Part shown: one piece after another, positions 1 through 9,218 of the stretch | How positions within the stretch are numbered: position 1 is the stretch's first letter | How the letters are laid out: the number at the start of each line of letters is the position of its first letter | DNA from: Rhizobiaceae bacterium | Lineage (GTDB): Bacteria > Pseudomonadota > Alphaproteobacteria > Rhizobiales > Rhizobiaceae | Direction of reading: 5' to 3' | Assembly: GCA_019635775.1 (NCBI GenBank) | Contig: JAHBYU010000008.1 | Location: 151,515-215,514 of the forward strand | DNA: 64,000 nt | Made by a program: the position numbers and the translations under genes | The notes under the pieces: model-generated | Told to the model about the DNA's origin: nothing | Database searches by the model: none | The model's input: the letters and a program-made list of their open reading frames with translations, nothing else

Positions 1-152
1 CGGCAGAAACGTCCCCCTTTATATAAGGGCAGGATGAGCAAGGCCGGGCCTGTCCACCCGTATGGATGCGTAGCGAACGGCCCAACGGCTTAACGGTTGG
101 TTCACCAATCTCGTTCATCTTCCGTTGAACGTAATTCGCGTCGGGGGTTGTC

Positions 153-563
153 ATGGCGAAGCTTGCTCTGTCTCTGGGACTTTCCCTTCTGGTCCTGTCC
201 GGAGCAACTGCGTTCGCCGATACCGGGATCGACGTGGTGATGAACCAGGCGAAGGTAATCAAGCTGGCGCGCGCCGCCGACACGATCATCGTCGGCAATC
301 CCGAAATCGCTGACGCCGCGGTTCAGGACGCCTCCACGATCGTTCTCACGGGTCGCGGTTTCGGCGTGACCAATCTCGTCGTGCTCGATGCCGAAGGCGG
401 TCCCATTATCGACGAGCAGATCACGGTCAGCCGCTCGACCGCCTCGACGGTCCGCATCTATCGTCGTTCCGCTGTACAGACAATGTCCTGTACGCCGTAC
501 TGCGAGGGCTCGTACAAGAGCGAGGCGGAACTGACATCCGAAAGCGAAATCCGCGGCGACTGA
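153..563 (+). CDS. Secreted pilus-assembly N-domain protein (CpaC/secretin N-terminal-like)
   Basis: A 136-residue exported protein. Residues 1-22 form a signal peptide (hydrophobic core LALSLGLSLLVLSG, likely cut after AFA). Residues about 25-110 resemble the small N-terminal domain found ahead of secretins of type II/III secretion and Tad pili (a KVIKLARAADTIIVGNP stretch followed by LTGRGFGVTNLVVLD). The secretin barrel is absent, so this is a stand-alone periplasmic domain. The ATG at 153 has a G-rich ribosome site at 143-147. Two TadE/TadG-like genes follow on the same strand, which supports a role in Flp/Tad pilus assembly. The role is inferred from family and neighbours. Confidence 0.75.
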   Translation: MAKLALSLGLSLLVLSGATAFADTGIDVVMNQAKVIKLARAADTIIVGNPEIADAAVQDASTIVLTGRGFGVTNLVVLDAEGGPIIDEQITVSRSTASTVRIYRRSAVQTMSCTPYCEGSYKSEAELTSESEIRGD

Positions 564-704
564 AGGTCGTCGGCGTTGTCAGCCACCACATGGTCAACGG
601 ACGGTTAAACCCGACGTTACAATTGCGAGCGACAACAAAACGTCACTTCAACTGGGCTCGTGTAGGTTACGCCAATACCGAAGTGTAGTGGCAGAGGCCT
701 CCGC

Positions 705-1271
705 ATGAGCATGCAACCCGAAGAAGCCGGAAAGACGCAACGCCAGCGTTTCCTGACGCGTTTCGTGCGCAACCGGCGCGGCAGCGTGGCGATGGAGTTC
801 ACGCTGCTGGCGGTGCCATTTCTCCTACTTGTTTTCGCCATCATCGAAAGCTGCATATCTTTCGCCGGACAACAGCTGCTTGCCAACATCACGGACGATG
901 TCGCGAGACAGATTCGCACTGGCCAGCTTAAACCGGCCGACATCAGCGAAACGTCCCTCAAGAAGCTCATCTGCGATGACCTGAAAATCCTGGTCAGCGA
1001 GGACTGCCCCGGTCTTGAGGTCGATCTGCGAGAGTTCCCGACCTTTGCCAAGGCCGCCGAGGTCCGCATCAAGCTGACCCCGGACAGGGATCTCGATACC
1101 ACCGACTTCGATGTCAGTCCGGGTCTCTCGATGTCGAAGAACATGCTGCGGGTCTTCTACAAATGGCCCGTGATCACGGATTTCATGTCGAAGGTCGTAT
1201 CCAACCTGAAGGGCGGCAAGACGCTGCTGTTTGCTTCAGTGACCTGGCAGAACGAACCGTTCGACGACTAA
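705..1271 (+). CDS. TadE/TadG-like pseudopilin
   Basis: A 188-residue protein with the TadE layout: a charged cytoplasmic start (residues 1-27), then RRGSVAMEFTLLAVPFLL leading into one membrane helix at about 32-52. The GS-x3-E segment just before the helix matches the prepilin-peptidase-type motif of TadE-like minor pilins. The rest would lie in the periplasm and contains two close cysteines (CDDLKILVSEDC). AGAGG at 693-697 lies 7 bases before the ATG. It is followed after a few bases by a second gene of the same family, so the two are probably co-transcribed. The founding pilus operon (pilin, secretin, ATPase) is not in this window. Confidence 0.8.
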   Translation: MSMQPEEAGKTQRQRFLTRFVRNRRGSVAMEFTLLAVPFLLLVFAIIESCISFAGQQLLANITDDVARQIRTGQLKPADISETSLKKLICDDLKILVSEDCPGLEVDLREFPTFAKAAEVRIKLTPDRDLDTTDFDVSPGLSMSKNMLRVFYKWPVITDFMSKVVSNLKGGKTLLFASVTWQNEPFDD

Positions 1272-1317
1272 GGACATGATATCGATGCAAAACCCGGGAA
1301 ACCTCAGGGGATCGGAC

Positions 1318-1929
1318 ATGGTCACGTCTGGACCGGAAAGCCTGTTCGCCCGTGTCGGCAGCTTCTTGCGCGACAGAGGAGGTGTGGCGGCTCTCGAGTT
1401 CGCGCTCATCGTCCCACTCCTGCTCATGCTGTATTTCGTGACGATGGAGGTGGCACAGGCCATCGAAGCCAACAAGAAGGTCGGTCGTGTCGGCAGCATG
1501 GTCGCCGATCTCGTGACACAACAGCAGGAGATGTCCAAGAACGAACTTGAGGGGATCATGAAGATCGCCGAGTCGACGCTGCAACCCTACGCGCGCAGCA
1601 AACCGACGATCGAGATCACGGCAATCGAGGTGACTGACGAAACGACGCCCAAGGTCCAGGTGGTATGGTCCCGCAAGATGGTCGACGGCGCGTTCAGCGC
1701 GGGCCCATCCAAGGGAAGCCCCACGACAATCCCGGACGCGTTGAAGATCAAGGGCAGTTTCCTGATCCGGGCGGAAGCAAAGCTCGACTACAGGCCTGTC
1801 CTTACCTGGGCAGCCTCCCAGAAGGAAACACTCGGTCTGGCCGGTGCTTTCGACAACATCGACATGTCGGAGACCTACTATCTGCGACCGCGCATGAGCA
1901 TGACTGTCCCCTGCTCTGACTGCTATTGA
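1318..1929 (+). CDS. TadE/TadG-like pilus assembly protein
   Basis: About 203 residues with the chosen start. The N-terminus carries the TadE/TadG signature: a short basic segment, RGGVAALEFALIVPLLLML, then a single membrane helix at about 21-43 and a periplasmic domain ending in a CSDCY tail. The ATG at 1318 has AGGGG 7 bases upstream and is preferred; in-frame ATGs at 1276 and 1285 would add 14 or 11 residues, and 1285 also has an AGGA in reach. It sits immediately after another TadE-like gene. Likely a minor pilin or adhesion-pilus assembly protein. The exact role is not visible. Confidence 0.78.
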   Translation: MVTSGPESLFARVGSFLRDRGGVAALEFALIVPLLLMLYFVTMEVAQAIEANKKVGRVGSMVADLVTQQQEMSKNELEGIMKIAESTLQPYARSKPTIEITAIEVTDETTPKVQVVWSRKMVDGAFSAGPSKGSPTTIPDALKIKGSFLIRAEAKLDYRPVLTWAASQKETLGLAGAFDNIDMSETYYLRPRMSMTVPCSDCY

Positions 1930-1947
1930 GTACTGCCGTGAGCCCCG

Positions 1948-1965
1948 GGGATCGCCGCCGATCCC
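1948..1965 (+). terminator. Stem-loop after the TadE-like pair
   Basis: GGGATCG and CGATCCC form a perfect 7-bp stem around a CCGC loop, 18 bases after the last TadE-like stop codon. There is no T tract, so this may be a weak terminator or a 3'-end stabiliser. Confidence 0.4.
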
Positions 1966-2159
1966 TATCCTGAGGTCACGATATCCTCGCGCCAGTCTGC
2001 CCTGGAGGGCGATGCAAGCGCGCAGAGAACCACGACTGCCAGGCAGAGCTTGCCTCGCAACCGGCCCGTCCAACCGAGCTCCGGGGCGGAATTGCCAATC
2101 ATCATGGCAAACTCTATGCCTGCTCGGTCCAGATCCGGCAACAGAAGCCAGTATTTTCC

Positions 2160-3395
2160 ATGCCCCGTACGTTCCTGTTCGTTCTCGATTCATTTGGCAT
2201 CGGCGGTGCCAGCGATGCCGCGCTTTTCGGCGATGCCGGTTCCAACACGTTCGGACACATAGCGGAACGATGCGCCGCCGGCCTGGCGGACCGAGAGGGT
2301 TTGCGCAAGGGCCCGCTGCGGCTTCCCAACATGATGGCGCTCGGGCTCGGCCGCTCGGCAGCGACGGCGGGCTACGCTTTCAACGATGCCACCCCGCTAG
2401 TGCCATCTGCGTTCCACGGCGCTGCGCAGGAAATTTCCTCCGGCAAGGACACGCCTTCGGGGCACTGGGAAATCGCAGCCCTTCCGGTTCCTTTTCAATG
2501 GGGCTATTTCCCCGCGACGGTTCCCGCCTTCCCTGAGGAACTGACCGACGCGATCATCAACGAAGCGAAACTTCCCGGCATCCTGGGAAATTGCCATGCG
2601 TCCGGGACGGAGATCATCGAACGGTATGGCGAGGAGCATCTGCGTACCGGCAAGCCGATATTCTATACGTCGGCGGACTCGGTCATCCAGATCGCGGCGC
2701 ATGAGACCGGGTTCGGGCTCGAGCGGCTCTACGATCTCTGCGCAATCGTGCGCAGGCTTGCCGACCCGCTCAACATCGGCCGCGTAATCGCGCGCCCCTT
2801 CGTTGGGGATAGTCCGGCAACGTTCGAGCGGACGGCCAACCGGCGCGACTTCGCGGTGCCGCCTCCCGAGGACACACTGCTCGACCGGCTGACAGCACGG
2901 GGGTCAAGGGTGATCGGCGTCGGCAAGATCGGCGACATCTTCGCCCATCGCGGGGTATCGGAAGTGCGCAAGGCCGCCGGCAACATGGCCCTCTTTGACA
3001 CCGCTCTCAACGCGATGAAGGATGCCGGCGACGGAGATCTCGTCTTTGCAAACTTTGTCGATTTCGACTCACTCTTCGGGCACAGGCGCGACGTCGCCGG
3101 CTACGCCGCCGCGTTGGAGGCGTTCGACCGACGCCTGCCGGAAGCACTGGACCTTCTGACCAAAGGCGACATGCTGCTGCTAACTGCCGACCACGGGTGC
3201 GATCCCACCTGGACTGGAACCGACCATACGCGTGAGCGCGTGCCTATCATCGGCTGTGCACCTGGACTTGCGGGCGGCGATGTCGGCTTACGCGAGACCT
3301 ATGCCGACATCGGCGAGACGGTGGCTGAGCATTTCGGTCTGCCGGCGGGTCGCCACGGAACCTCCTTCTATGGGACAATCGGCGGCCATGCCTGA
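2160..3395 (+). CDS. deoB: Phosphopentomutase
   Basis: Interconverts ribose (or deoxyribose) 1-phosphate and 5-phosphate in nucleoside salvage. The 411 residues match the usual DeoB length. Visible metal and active-site signatures of the alkaline-phosphatase superfamily are the N-terminal [14 protein letters not shown] (metal-binding Asp near residue 9), the phosphate-accepting Thr region [11 protein letters not shown], and the C-terminal [13 protein letters not shown] and TDHTRERVP segments. No strong ribosome site precedes the ATG. Its last 8 bases overlap the start of mutM, so the two are probably translated together. No other deo gene is present in the window. Confidence 0.95.
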   Translation: MPRTFLFVLDSFGIGGASDAALFGDAGSNTFGHIAERCAAGLADREGLRKGPLRLPNMMALGLGRSAATAGYAFNDATPLVPSAFHGAAQEISSGKDTPSGHWEIAALPVPFQWGYFPATVPAFPEELTDAIINEAKLPGILGNCHASGTEIIERYGEEHLRTGKPIFYTSADSVIQIAAHETGFGLERLYDLCAIVRRLADPLNIGRVIARPFVGDSPATFERTANRRDFAVPPPEDTLLDRLTARGSRVIGVGKIGDIFAHRGVSEVRKAAGNMALFDTALNAMKDAGDGDLVFANFVDFDSLFGHRRDVAGYAAALEAFDRRLPEALDLLTKGDMLLLTADHGCDPTWTGTDHTRERVPIIGCAPGLAGGDVGLRETYADIGETVAEHFGLPAGRHGTSFYGTIGGHA

Positions 3396-4275
3396 ATTGC
3401 CCGAGGTCGAAACAGTTCGGCGTGGGCTTCAGCCAGTCATGGAGGGGGCGCGCATCGTTTCTGTTGAAGCGCGGCGGCCCGACCTGCGCTTTCCCTTCCC
3501 GCCGGACTTTGCCGAACGGCTCAGGGGGAAGCGGATCGTCTCGCTCGGCCGGCGCGCCAAATACCTGACGCTCGATCTCGATGGCGGCCCGCTGCTGATC
3601 TGCCATCTCGGCATGTCCGGATCGTTTCGGATCGAGAACGAAGCCGAAAAATCAAGCCCCGGCATCTTCCATAATGAACGCTCCAAGGCTTCTGCACACG
3701 ACCATGTGGTGTTCCACCTTGAGGAGTCCGGCGGTGGGAAATCCACGGTCATCTTCAACGACCCGCGCCGTTTCGGCTTCATGCTCTTTTCCGACAGCGG
3801 CAATGAACATCCCATGCTTTCCGGCCTCGGCGTGGAGCCGACAGGCAATGCGCTCGATGGGCGGCTGCTGTCGGAGCTTCTTCGGGGAAAGAAGACGCCG
3901 TTGAAAGCCGCGCTACTTGACCAGACGCTCATCGCAGGCCTCGGCAATATCTATGTTTCGGAGGCCTTGTGGCGCGCGGGCCTGTCGCCGCGACGCCTCG
4001 CCGGGAGCATTGCGCCCTCAAGCGGCAAGGTTACAGAGCGGGCCGAAAAGCTGGCGCAGGCGATCCGCGAGGTCATTGCAGCTGCAATAGAGGCCGGCGG
4101 TTCTTCGCTGCGCGACTATATCCATGCCGATGGATCGCTTGGCTATTTCCAGCATTCATTTTCGGTCTATGACCGGGAAGGTGAGCCGTGTCGCAAGCCC
4201 GGCTGCGGCGGAACCGTTGCCCGCATCGTGCAAAGCGGTCGATCGACATTCTATTGCCCGGCGTGCCAGCGCTGA
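3388..4275 (+). CDS. mutM: Formamidopyrimidine-DNA glycosylase (Fpg/MutM)
   Basis: Base-excision repair enzyme that removes 8-oxoguanine and formamidopyrimidines and then nicks the abasic site. The start at 3388 gives [14 protein letters not shown], exposing the catalytic Pro and Glu required at the mature N-terminus; longer in-frame versions from 3232 would bury them and are rejected. Other signatures are the Lys in [30 protein letters not shown] (helix-two-turn-helix) and a C-terminal zinc finger with spacing C-x4-C-x16-C-x2-C, the variant common in rhizobia. 295 residues. It overlaps deoB by 8 bases. Confidence 0.96.
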   Translation: MPELPEVETVRRGLQPVMEGARIVSVEARRPDLRFPFPPDFAERLRGKRIVSLGRRAKYLTLDLDGGPLLICHLGMSGSFRIENEAEKSSPGIFHNERSKASAHDHVVFHLEESGGGKSTVIFNDPRRFGFMLFSDSGNEHPMLSGLGVEPTGNALDGRLLSELLRGKKTPLKAALLDQTLIAGLGNIYVSEALWRAGLSPRRLAGSIAPSSGKVTERAEKLAQAIREVIAAAIEAGGSSLRDYIHADGSLGYFQHSFSVYDREGEPCRKPGCGGTVARIVQSGRSTFYCPACQR

Positions 4276-4306
4276 CGCATGGCCAGGGCGGACTGGAGAA
4301 GAGGCG

Positions 4307-5080
4307 ATGAGCTACGAAACGATCCTGGTTGAAAAGCGGGACAAGGTCGCGCTCGTGACACTCAACAGGCCAAAGGCCCTGAACGCACTGAACGACCAGG
4401 TGCTGGCCGACCTGCTGTCGGCTTTTCGGGATATCGACACCGATTCCGCAATTTCGGCTTCGGTCCTGACGGGATCGGAAAAGGCTTTCGCCGCCGGTGC
4501 GGATATCAAGGAGATGGCTTCGCTGGACTACGTCGACGCCTATCTTTCGGACCGGTTCGGCGGCTGGGAGGATTTTGCCCGTTTGCGAAAGCCGGTTATC
4601 GCTGCGGTCGCGGGCTATGCTTTGGGCGGCGGCTGCGAACTCGCCATGATGTGCGATTTCATCATCGCCGCGGATACAGCCAAGTTTGGCCAGCCCGAGA
4701 TCACGCTCGGCATCATGCCTGGCATGGGCGGCTCACAGCGGCTTGCGCGCTATGTCGGCAAGTCGAAGGCCATGGACATGGTGCTCACAGGCCGCATGAT
4801 GGATGCTGCGGAGGCGGAACGCTGCGGACTGGTGTCGCGCGTGGTCGCTTCGCAGGACATGCTCGAAGAAGCCCTGAAGGCGGCCGGCAAGATAGCTGGT
4901 TTTTCGCAGCCCGCAGTCATCATGGCCAAGGAGTCGGTTAACCGGTCCTTCGAAACGACGCTTTCCGAGGGGCTCCGCTTCGAGCGGCGGCTTTTCCAGT
5001 CTCTGTTCTCTACCGAAGACCAGAAGGAAGGCATGGCGGCTTTCGTGGAGAAGCGGCCGGCAAGTTTCCGCAACCGCTGA
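4307..5080 (+). CDS. Enoyl-CoA hydratase/isomerase family protein
   Basis: A 257-residue crotonase-fold enzyme, expected to hydrate 2-enoyl-CoA in beta-oxidation. Key segments are the oxyanion-hole AGADIKEMA at about residue 65, [15 protein letters not shown] at about 105 and the catalytic-Glu region [16 protein letters not shown] at about 128-143, with the second acid at PGMGG-proximal positions as in mitochondrial-type hydratases. The ATG at 4307 has GGAGAAGAGG just upstream; the longer reading from 4124 runs back into mutM and is rejected. It lies between mutM and rpsT, an arrangement typical of Hyphomicrobiales near dnaA. Substrate chain length cannot be told. Confidence 0.9.
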   Translation: MSYETILVEKRDKVALVTLNRPKALNALNDQVLADLLSAFRDIDTDSAISASVLTGSEKAFAAGADIKEMASLDYVDAYLSDRFGGWEDFARLRKPVIAAVAGYALGGGCELAMMCDFIIAADTAKFGQPEITLGIMPGMGGSQRLARYVGKSKAMDMVLTGRMMDAAEAERCGLVSRVVASQDMLEEALKAAGKIAGFSQPAVIMAKESVNRSFETTLSEGLRFERRLFQSLFSTEDQKEGMAAFVEKRPASFRNR

Positions 5081-5103
5081 GCACGGAATCCGCCAGAGCC
5101 TCG

Positions 5104-5132
5104 TTGACGCGCCGTAAAACCTGCACTATAAG
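5104..5132 (+). promoter_or_regulatory. Sigma-70 type promoter of rpsT
   Basis: TTGACG at 5104-5109 and TATAAG at 5127-5132 are separated by exactly 17 bases, close to consensus. The predicted start near 5139 leaves a leader of about 90 bases before rpsT, as expected for a highly expressed ribosomal protein gene. Confidence 0.75.
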
Positions 5133-5228
5133 CCCGCTCCAACCGAGGCGGCCGTACGGCTGCCCGTTTGTTTTTGCGCATTGCCCTATAGCATGGCGCT
5201 TACCGGATAAGATACAAAGAGAGGTATC

Positions 5229-5495
5229 ATGGCCAATACATCCTCGGCCAAGAAGGCGACGCGCAAGATGGAGCGCAAGACCGCCATCAACAAGAACCGT
5301 CGTTCGCGGGTCCGCACCTATGTTCGCAAGGTCGAGGAGGCTCTCGCATCGGGCGACAAGGCTGCGGCAGAGGCTGCCTTCAAGGCAGCTCAGCCGGAAT
5401 TGATGCGCGCGGCCACGAAGGGCGTGATGCATTCTAACACCGCATCCCGGAAGGTCTCTCGTCTGGCTCAGCGCGTAAAGTCGCTTTCTGCCTGA
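5229..5495 (+). CDS. rpsT: 30S ribosomal protein S20
   Basis: An 88-residue, very basic helical protein of the small ribosomal subunit that binds 16S rRNA. It has the family start [13 protein letters not shown] and the conserved [15 protein letters not shown] near the C-terminus. AGAGAGGT lies just before the ATG. It is a single-gene unit with its own promoter at 5104-5132 and a rho-independent terminator at 5526-5553. The position directly upstream of the dnaA region is conserved in this bacterial order. Confidence 0.98.
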   Translation: MANTSSAKKATRKMERKTAINKNRRSRVRTYVRKVEEALASGDKAAAEAAFKAAQPELMRAATKGVMHSNTASRKVSRLAQRVKSLSA

Positions 5496-5525
5496 TCAGC
5501 CTCAGACCTTATTCTAGCAGATTGA

Positions 5526-5553
5526 ACCCGGTGCCTTGGCGCCGGGTTTTTTG
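5526..5553 (+). terminator. Rho-independent terminator of rpsT
   Basis: ACCCGGTGC pairs with GCGCCGGGT (one G-T pair) around a short CTTG-type loop, followed directly by TTTTTTG. A strong intrinsic terminator 30 bases after the rpsT stop. Confidence 0.9.
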
Positions 5554-5730
5554 TTTTGCCGGACAATGGCTTGGCAGGGTGTCTGGGCCACCTTCCCATG
5601 CCTCGGCAAACACTCCTTTTTCTTTGCCGACAACATGCACGATTTCTTATTAATCCAGAGCTGCCTGAAGGAGGTATCGCGCCGACCGCTCAGCAGAAAA
5701 AGATATTTATTTTCAGTGATTTACAGAAGG

Positions 5731-5739
5731 TTATCCACA
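5731..5739 (+). promoter_or_regulatory. Consensus DnaA box
   Basis: TTATCCACA, a perfect match to the strict DnaA box, at the end of an AT-rich stretch. It is the only perfect box I found in the dnaA leader. Likely used for dnaA autoregulation or as part of an origin. Confidence 0.65.
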
Positions 5740-5848
5740 GGTAGAGCAATATATGCTCGCCGTTGAGGGGACAACTCGTTGTCAAGCGAATTATTTGAAA
5801 AAATTTCCCCGCCAGCGAGGCATTTCCGCAAGCGCGGGAAAAGGTTTT

Positions 5849-6048
5849 GAATCACAAAGGCTTTGTTCATTTCAGGCTCGGAACGGCCCTTTGAATCGCG
5901 CTTGGGCACGGCCTGATTCATTAAAAATCGGTTAGCTCCGCCCTTGCTCTGTCCACCGCGATTTTTGTAAGGTCCGGTCATCAAGACAGACGGGCTTCAG
6001 ACCCGCGCAGCCAGCCAACAGCGGCGACGTTTGAAACATGGTTGATTC
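5849..6048. promoter_or_regulatory. Cluster of four GANTC (CcrM) methylation sites
   Basis: GAATC at 5849 and 5893, and GATTC at 5915 and 6044. Four sites in 200 bases is about five times the chance rate of one per 256. GANTC is the target of the cell-cycle methyltransferase CcrM of alphaproteobacteria, and methylation near dnaA affects its transcription in Caulobacter. Confidence 0.5.
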
Positions 6049-6264
6049 CATGTGGGGCGTAGCTTTGTCCGTCTTGATGACAAGTGGGGTTAGCAGCATC
6101 GCGTGTGCAGTCGGGTCTGGCGTTTCGCCGGACGGGTGACCTTTTGCCTGCGTCAGGCGGCGCGGCAGGCGGCACGCACGATGTCTTCGGGCATGCGCAC
6201 CGAAAGGAACGACGGCCGCAAGGCAAGCGGTCAGTGGACGATACGAGGAACGAGGAAACTGAAG

Positions 6265-7800
6265 ATGCAAGGCGGCGTCGAGAGAGAGGCACAACAAAGC
6301 CATCTCTTTCCTATCAACATTACCGAGGGCAACACGATGGCGGCTTCAAACGATGCGGAGAAGATTTTCGAACGTTTGAAGACGCAGTTGAAGGCAAGGC
6401 TCGGCGCGGAAGTCTATTCAAGCTGGTTTGGCCGTATGAAGCTCGCTGAAGCTTCCAAGGGCGTGGTCAGGCTTTCCGTGCCGACCGCATTCCTGAAGTC
6501 ATGGATCAACGGGCACTATCTCGACGTCATCGCCGAGTTGTGGCGACAGGACGAGCCGGAGCTTTTCCGTATCGAGATCATCGTGCGCAGCGCGACCAGA
6601 CAGACGGCCCGGCCGATCGACCAGGAAGTCGAACCTGCTCGCAAGACAAGCCGGCCGGCCCAGACCGCGCTCGGATCGGGAACGATCCCTAATGGAAAGC
6701 CCGACATGCAGTCGAGCCCGCGCACCGGCCACATGCCCGTGCCGGAATTCAGGCAAGGGGTGCTCGGCTCTCCGCTGGACCAGCGCTACACCTTCCAGTC
6801 CTTCGTGGAAGGCCCGTCCAACCGCGTGGCGCTTGCCGCCGCGCGCGCCGTGGCTGAATCCGCGTCGCGTTTCAATCCGCTCTTCCTTCACGCCTCGGTG
6901 GGGCTCGGCAAGACACACCTTCTGCAGGCGATCGCCGCCGAGTCGCTGAGGCAGAATCCGAAATCGCGCGTCGTGTACCTGACTGCCGAGTATTTCATGT
7001 GGCGCTTCGCAACGGCCATCAGGGACAACAACGCGTTGACGCTGAAGGAGCAGCTTCGCGACATAGACCTCCTGATCATCGACGACATGCAATTCCTGCA
7101 AGGCAAGTCGATCCAGCATGAGTTCTGCCACCTCATCAACATGCTGCTCGACAGCGCCAAGCAGGTTGTCGTCGCAGCCGACAGGCCGCCATCGGAGCTG
7201 GAGTCGCTGGAACCGCGCGTCCGCTCGCGCCTGAATGGCGGTGTCGCGCTGGAGATGTCAGCGCCGGACTACACGATGCGCTTCGGCATGCTGAAGCAGC
7301 GTCACGCTGCGGCGAAGGCCGAAGATTCGTCGATCGACATTTCCGAGGAAATCCTCGCGCATATAGCAAGGACCGTGACGGGCAGCGGACGCGAGTTGGA
7401 AGGCGCGTTCAACCAGCTTCTGTTCCGCCAGAGCTTCGAACCCCAGATATCGCTGGAACGCATCGACGAGATCCTCGGCCATATCTACCGCACGGGAGAG
7501 CCCAAACGGGTTCGCATCGAAGACATCCAGCGCATTGTCGCGCGTCACTACAACGTCTCCAAGACGGAACTCCTGTCCAACAGACGCACGCGCACCATAG
7601 TCAAGCCACGGCAGATAGCGATGTATCTGGCCAAGGTGATGACGCCACGGTCACTGCCGGAGATCGGACGCCGGTTTGGCGGACGCGACCACACAACCGT
7701 CCTTCATGCGGTGCGAAAGATCGAGGATCTGTCCGGGAACGACAACACGCTGGCCCAGGAACTCGAACTCCTGCGCCGCCTCATCAATGACCAAGCCTAA
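6265..7800 (+). CDS. dnaA: Chromosomal replication initiator DnaA
   Basis: AAA+ initiator that binds DnaA boxes and opens the origin. 511 residues from the chosen start. Domain I is seen as [19 protein letters not shown], followed by a variable linker (about residues 110-170). The AAA+ core has Walker [11 protein letters not shown] (about 211-220), Walker [15 protein letters not shown] (about 269-282) and the sensor-1 [12 protein letters not shown]. The C-terminal helix-turn-helix carries the family signature [19 protein letters not shown] precedes the ATG at 6265; the ATG at 6337 (487 residues) is a credible alternative, while the frame open back to 6103 has no family support. dnaN and recF follow. 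Confidence 0.97.
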   Translation: MQGGVEREAQQSHLFPINITEGNTMAASNDAEKIFERLKTQLKARLGAEVYSSWFGRMKLAEASKGVVRLSVPTAFLKSWINGHYLDVIAELWRQDEPELFRIEIIVRSATRQTARPIDQEVEPARKTSRPAQTALGSGTIPNGKPDMQSSPRTGHMPVPEFRQGVLGSPLDQRYTFQSFVEGPSNRVALAAARAVAESASRFNPLFLHASVGLGKTHLLQAIAAESLRQNPKSRVVYLTAEYFMWRFATAIRDNNALTLKEQLRDIDLLIIDDMQFLQGKSIQHEFCHLINMLLDSAKQVVVAADRPPSELESLEPRVRSRLNGGVALEMSAPDYTMRFGMLKQRHAAAKAEDSSIDISEEILAHIARTVTGSGRELEGAFNQLLFRQSFEPQISLERIDEILGHIYRTGEPKRVRIEDIQRIVARHYNVSKTELLSNRRTRTIVKPRQIAMYLAKVMTPRSLPEIGRRFGGRDHTTVLHAVRKIEDLSGNDNTLAQELELLRRLINDQA

Positions 7801-7815
7801 GCAGGCCTGATCGCC

Positions 7816-7844
7816 CGGGCGGGTGCCTATCGGAAACCCGCCCG
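7816..7844 (+). terminator. Stem-loop after dnaA
   Basis: CGGGCGGGT and ACCCGCCCG make a perfect 9-bp GC-rich stem with an 11-base loop, starting 16 bases after the dnaA stop. There is no T run, so termination may be partial or factor-assisted. The remaining 213 bases to dnaN show no gene and may hold the dnaN promoter. Confidence 0.55.
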
Positions 7845-8057
7845 CATGCGAATGAAATCCCGTGACGCTGGCCTGTTTGAACTGTCTGGCCAGCTTTATC
7901 CCCCGGAAAGCCTGCGCAACTGCGCCACCAGGACGTCTCGCACTTGCCTTGAGGTTGGTTTTTCTGTCATTTTGCGCCGATTCCGAAGCTTCATTAGGCC
8001 TGTAGCGGAATTCCGGTCCGGAACTCCGGCTGTCATATTCAAGCGAGCTTGTTGGTC

Positions 8058-9176
8058 ATGCGTGTCATTCTCGAACGGTCGAACCTTCTCAAGTCCCTGA
8101 ACCACGTTCATCGCGTGGTCGAGCGCCGCAACACGATACCGATCCTGTCAAACGTGTTGCTGAACGCATCCGGTGCTGTGATGGAACTGAAGGCGACCGA
8201 TCTCGACCTCGAGATCACCGAAGCGACCGCGGCAAGCGTCGAGCAGGCCGGCGCCACTACGGTACCTGCGCACCTGCTCTACGATATCGTGCGCAAGCTT
8301 CCCGAAGGTGCGGAGGTGATGCTGAAGACCGACGAGGATGGCAATGCCATGTCGGTCATATCCGGACGGTCGAGCTTTCGCCTGCAGTGCCTTCCCCAAT
8401 CGGACTTCCCCGAACTGACTGCTGGATCATTCTCCCACATCTTCCGGCTGGACGCGGCGGCCTTGAAGGCGCTGATCGACAAGACGCAGTTCGCGATCTC
8501 CACCGAGGAGACACGCTATTACCTGAACGGCATCTACCTGCACACCATCGAAACCGGCGGAAAGCTGCGGCTGCGGGCCGTCGCAACCGACGGTCATCGC
8601 CTGGCGCGGGCGGAGATGGACGCGCCTGCCGGCTCGGAAGGCATGCCGGGCGTCATCATACCGCGCAAGACCGTGAGCGAGTTGCAGAAGCTTCTGGATG
8701 TGCCTGACGTCGCGGTTGCGACCGAACTGTCCGATACAAAGATCCGTTTCACGATCGGCAGCGTGGTGCTGACGTCAAAGCTGATCGACGGGACATTCCC
8801 CGACTATCAGCGGGTCATTCCAACAGGAAACGACAAGACCCTGATCATAGATCGTTCGAGCTTCGCGGCGGCTGTCGATCGCGTTTCCACCATCTCTTCG
8901 GAACGCGGGCGGGCCGTGAAGCTCTCGATCTCCGACGGACAGGTCACCTTGACCGTCAACAATCCGGACTCCGGCAGCGCAACCGAGGAACTGGCGGCGG
9001 ACTATTCCTCCGACCCCATCGAGATCGGCTTCAACGCGCGTTACCTGCTGGATGTTTCGGCGCAGCTGTCCAGCGGCGATGCGCGCTTCATGCTGGCCGA
9101 CGCAGGCTCGCCTACGCTGATCCAGGATACCACCGACGAGAACACGCTTTACGTGCTCATGCCGATGCGTGTCTAG
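8058..9176 (+). CDS. dnaN: DNA polymerase III beta subunit (sliding clamp)
   Basis: 372 residues, the standard length for the ring-shaped clamp that tethers the replicase to DNA. It begins MRVILERSNLLKSLNHVHRVVER and continues RRNTIPILSNVLL, the family N-terminus. YYLNGIYLH, the ATDGHRLA segment near the middle and the C-terminal YVLMPMRV, which helps form the partner-binding pocket, are all present. The ATG at 8058 matches the family start; an ATG 9 bases earlier (8049) is also open and is not preferred. It lies between dnaA and recF, the classical arrangement. Confidence 0.97.
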   Translation: MRVILERSNLLKSLNHVHRVVERRNTIPILSNVLLNASGAVMELKATDLDLEITEATAASVEQAGATTVPAHLLYDIVRKLPEGAEVMLKTDEDGNAMSVISGRSSFRLQCLPQSDFPELTAGSFSHIFRLDAAALKALIDKTQFAISTEETRYYLNGIYLHTIETGGKLRLRAVATDGHRLARAEMDAPAGSEGMPGVIIPRKTVSELQKLLDVPDVAVATELSDTKIRFTIGSVVLTSKLIDGTFPDYQRVIPTGNDKTLIIDRSSFAAAVDRVSTISSERGRAVKLSISDGQVTLTVNNPDSGSATEELAADYSSDPIEIGFNARYLLDVSAQLSSGDARFMLADAGSPTLIQDTTDENTLYVLMPMRV

Positions 9177-9218
9177 CGCCGGCAACGGATACCTGCCAGA
9201 GCTCATGGTCCCTGTGCC

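Larger units (their letters stand above)
5554..6264 (+). other. Non-coding leader upstream of dnaA (possible origin-proximal region)
   Basis: About 700 bases with no convincing gene; short reading frames here lack coding character. It holds an AT-rich stretch at 5640-5730, a consensus DnaA box, four GANTC sites, a CtrA-like TTAA-N7-TTAG at 5921-5935, and an inverted repeat TCATCAAGAC (5978-5987) / GTCTTGATGA (6071-6080) with a small ACATGG/CCATGT stem (6036-6053) inside it. This looks like the dnaA control region. A single DnaA box is too few to call a replication origin. Confidence 0.6.

Noticed and set aside
5536-5984. Small open frames in the rpsT-dnaA gap
   Set aside because: They contradict each other on both strands, lack family resemblance, and the region is AT-rich and regulatory. 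One AAGGAGG at 5668-5674 is not followed by a plausible gene.
5554-6264. Calling this region the replication origin
   Set aside because: Only one perfect DnaA box was found; in several rhizobia the origin lies by hemE and away from dnaA. GC skew of the full chromosome would decide.
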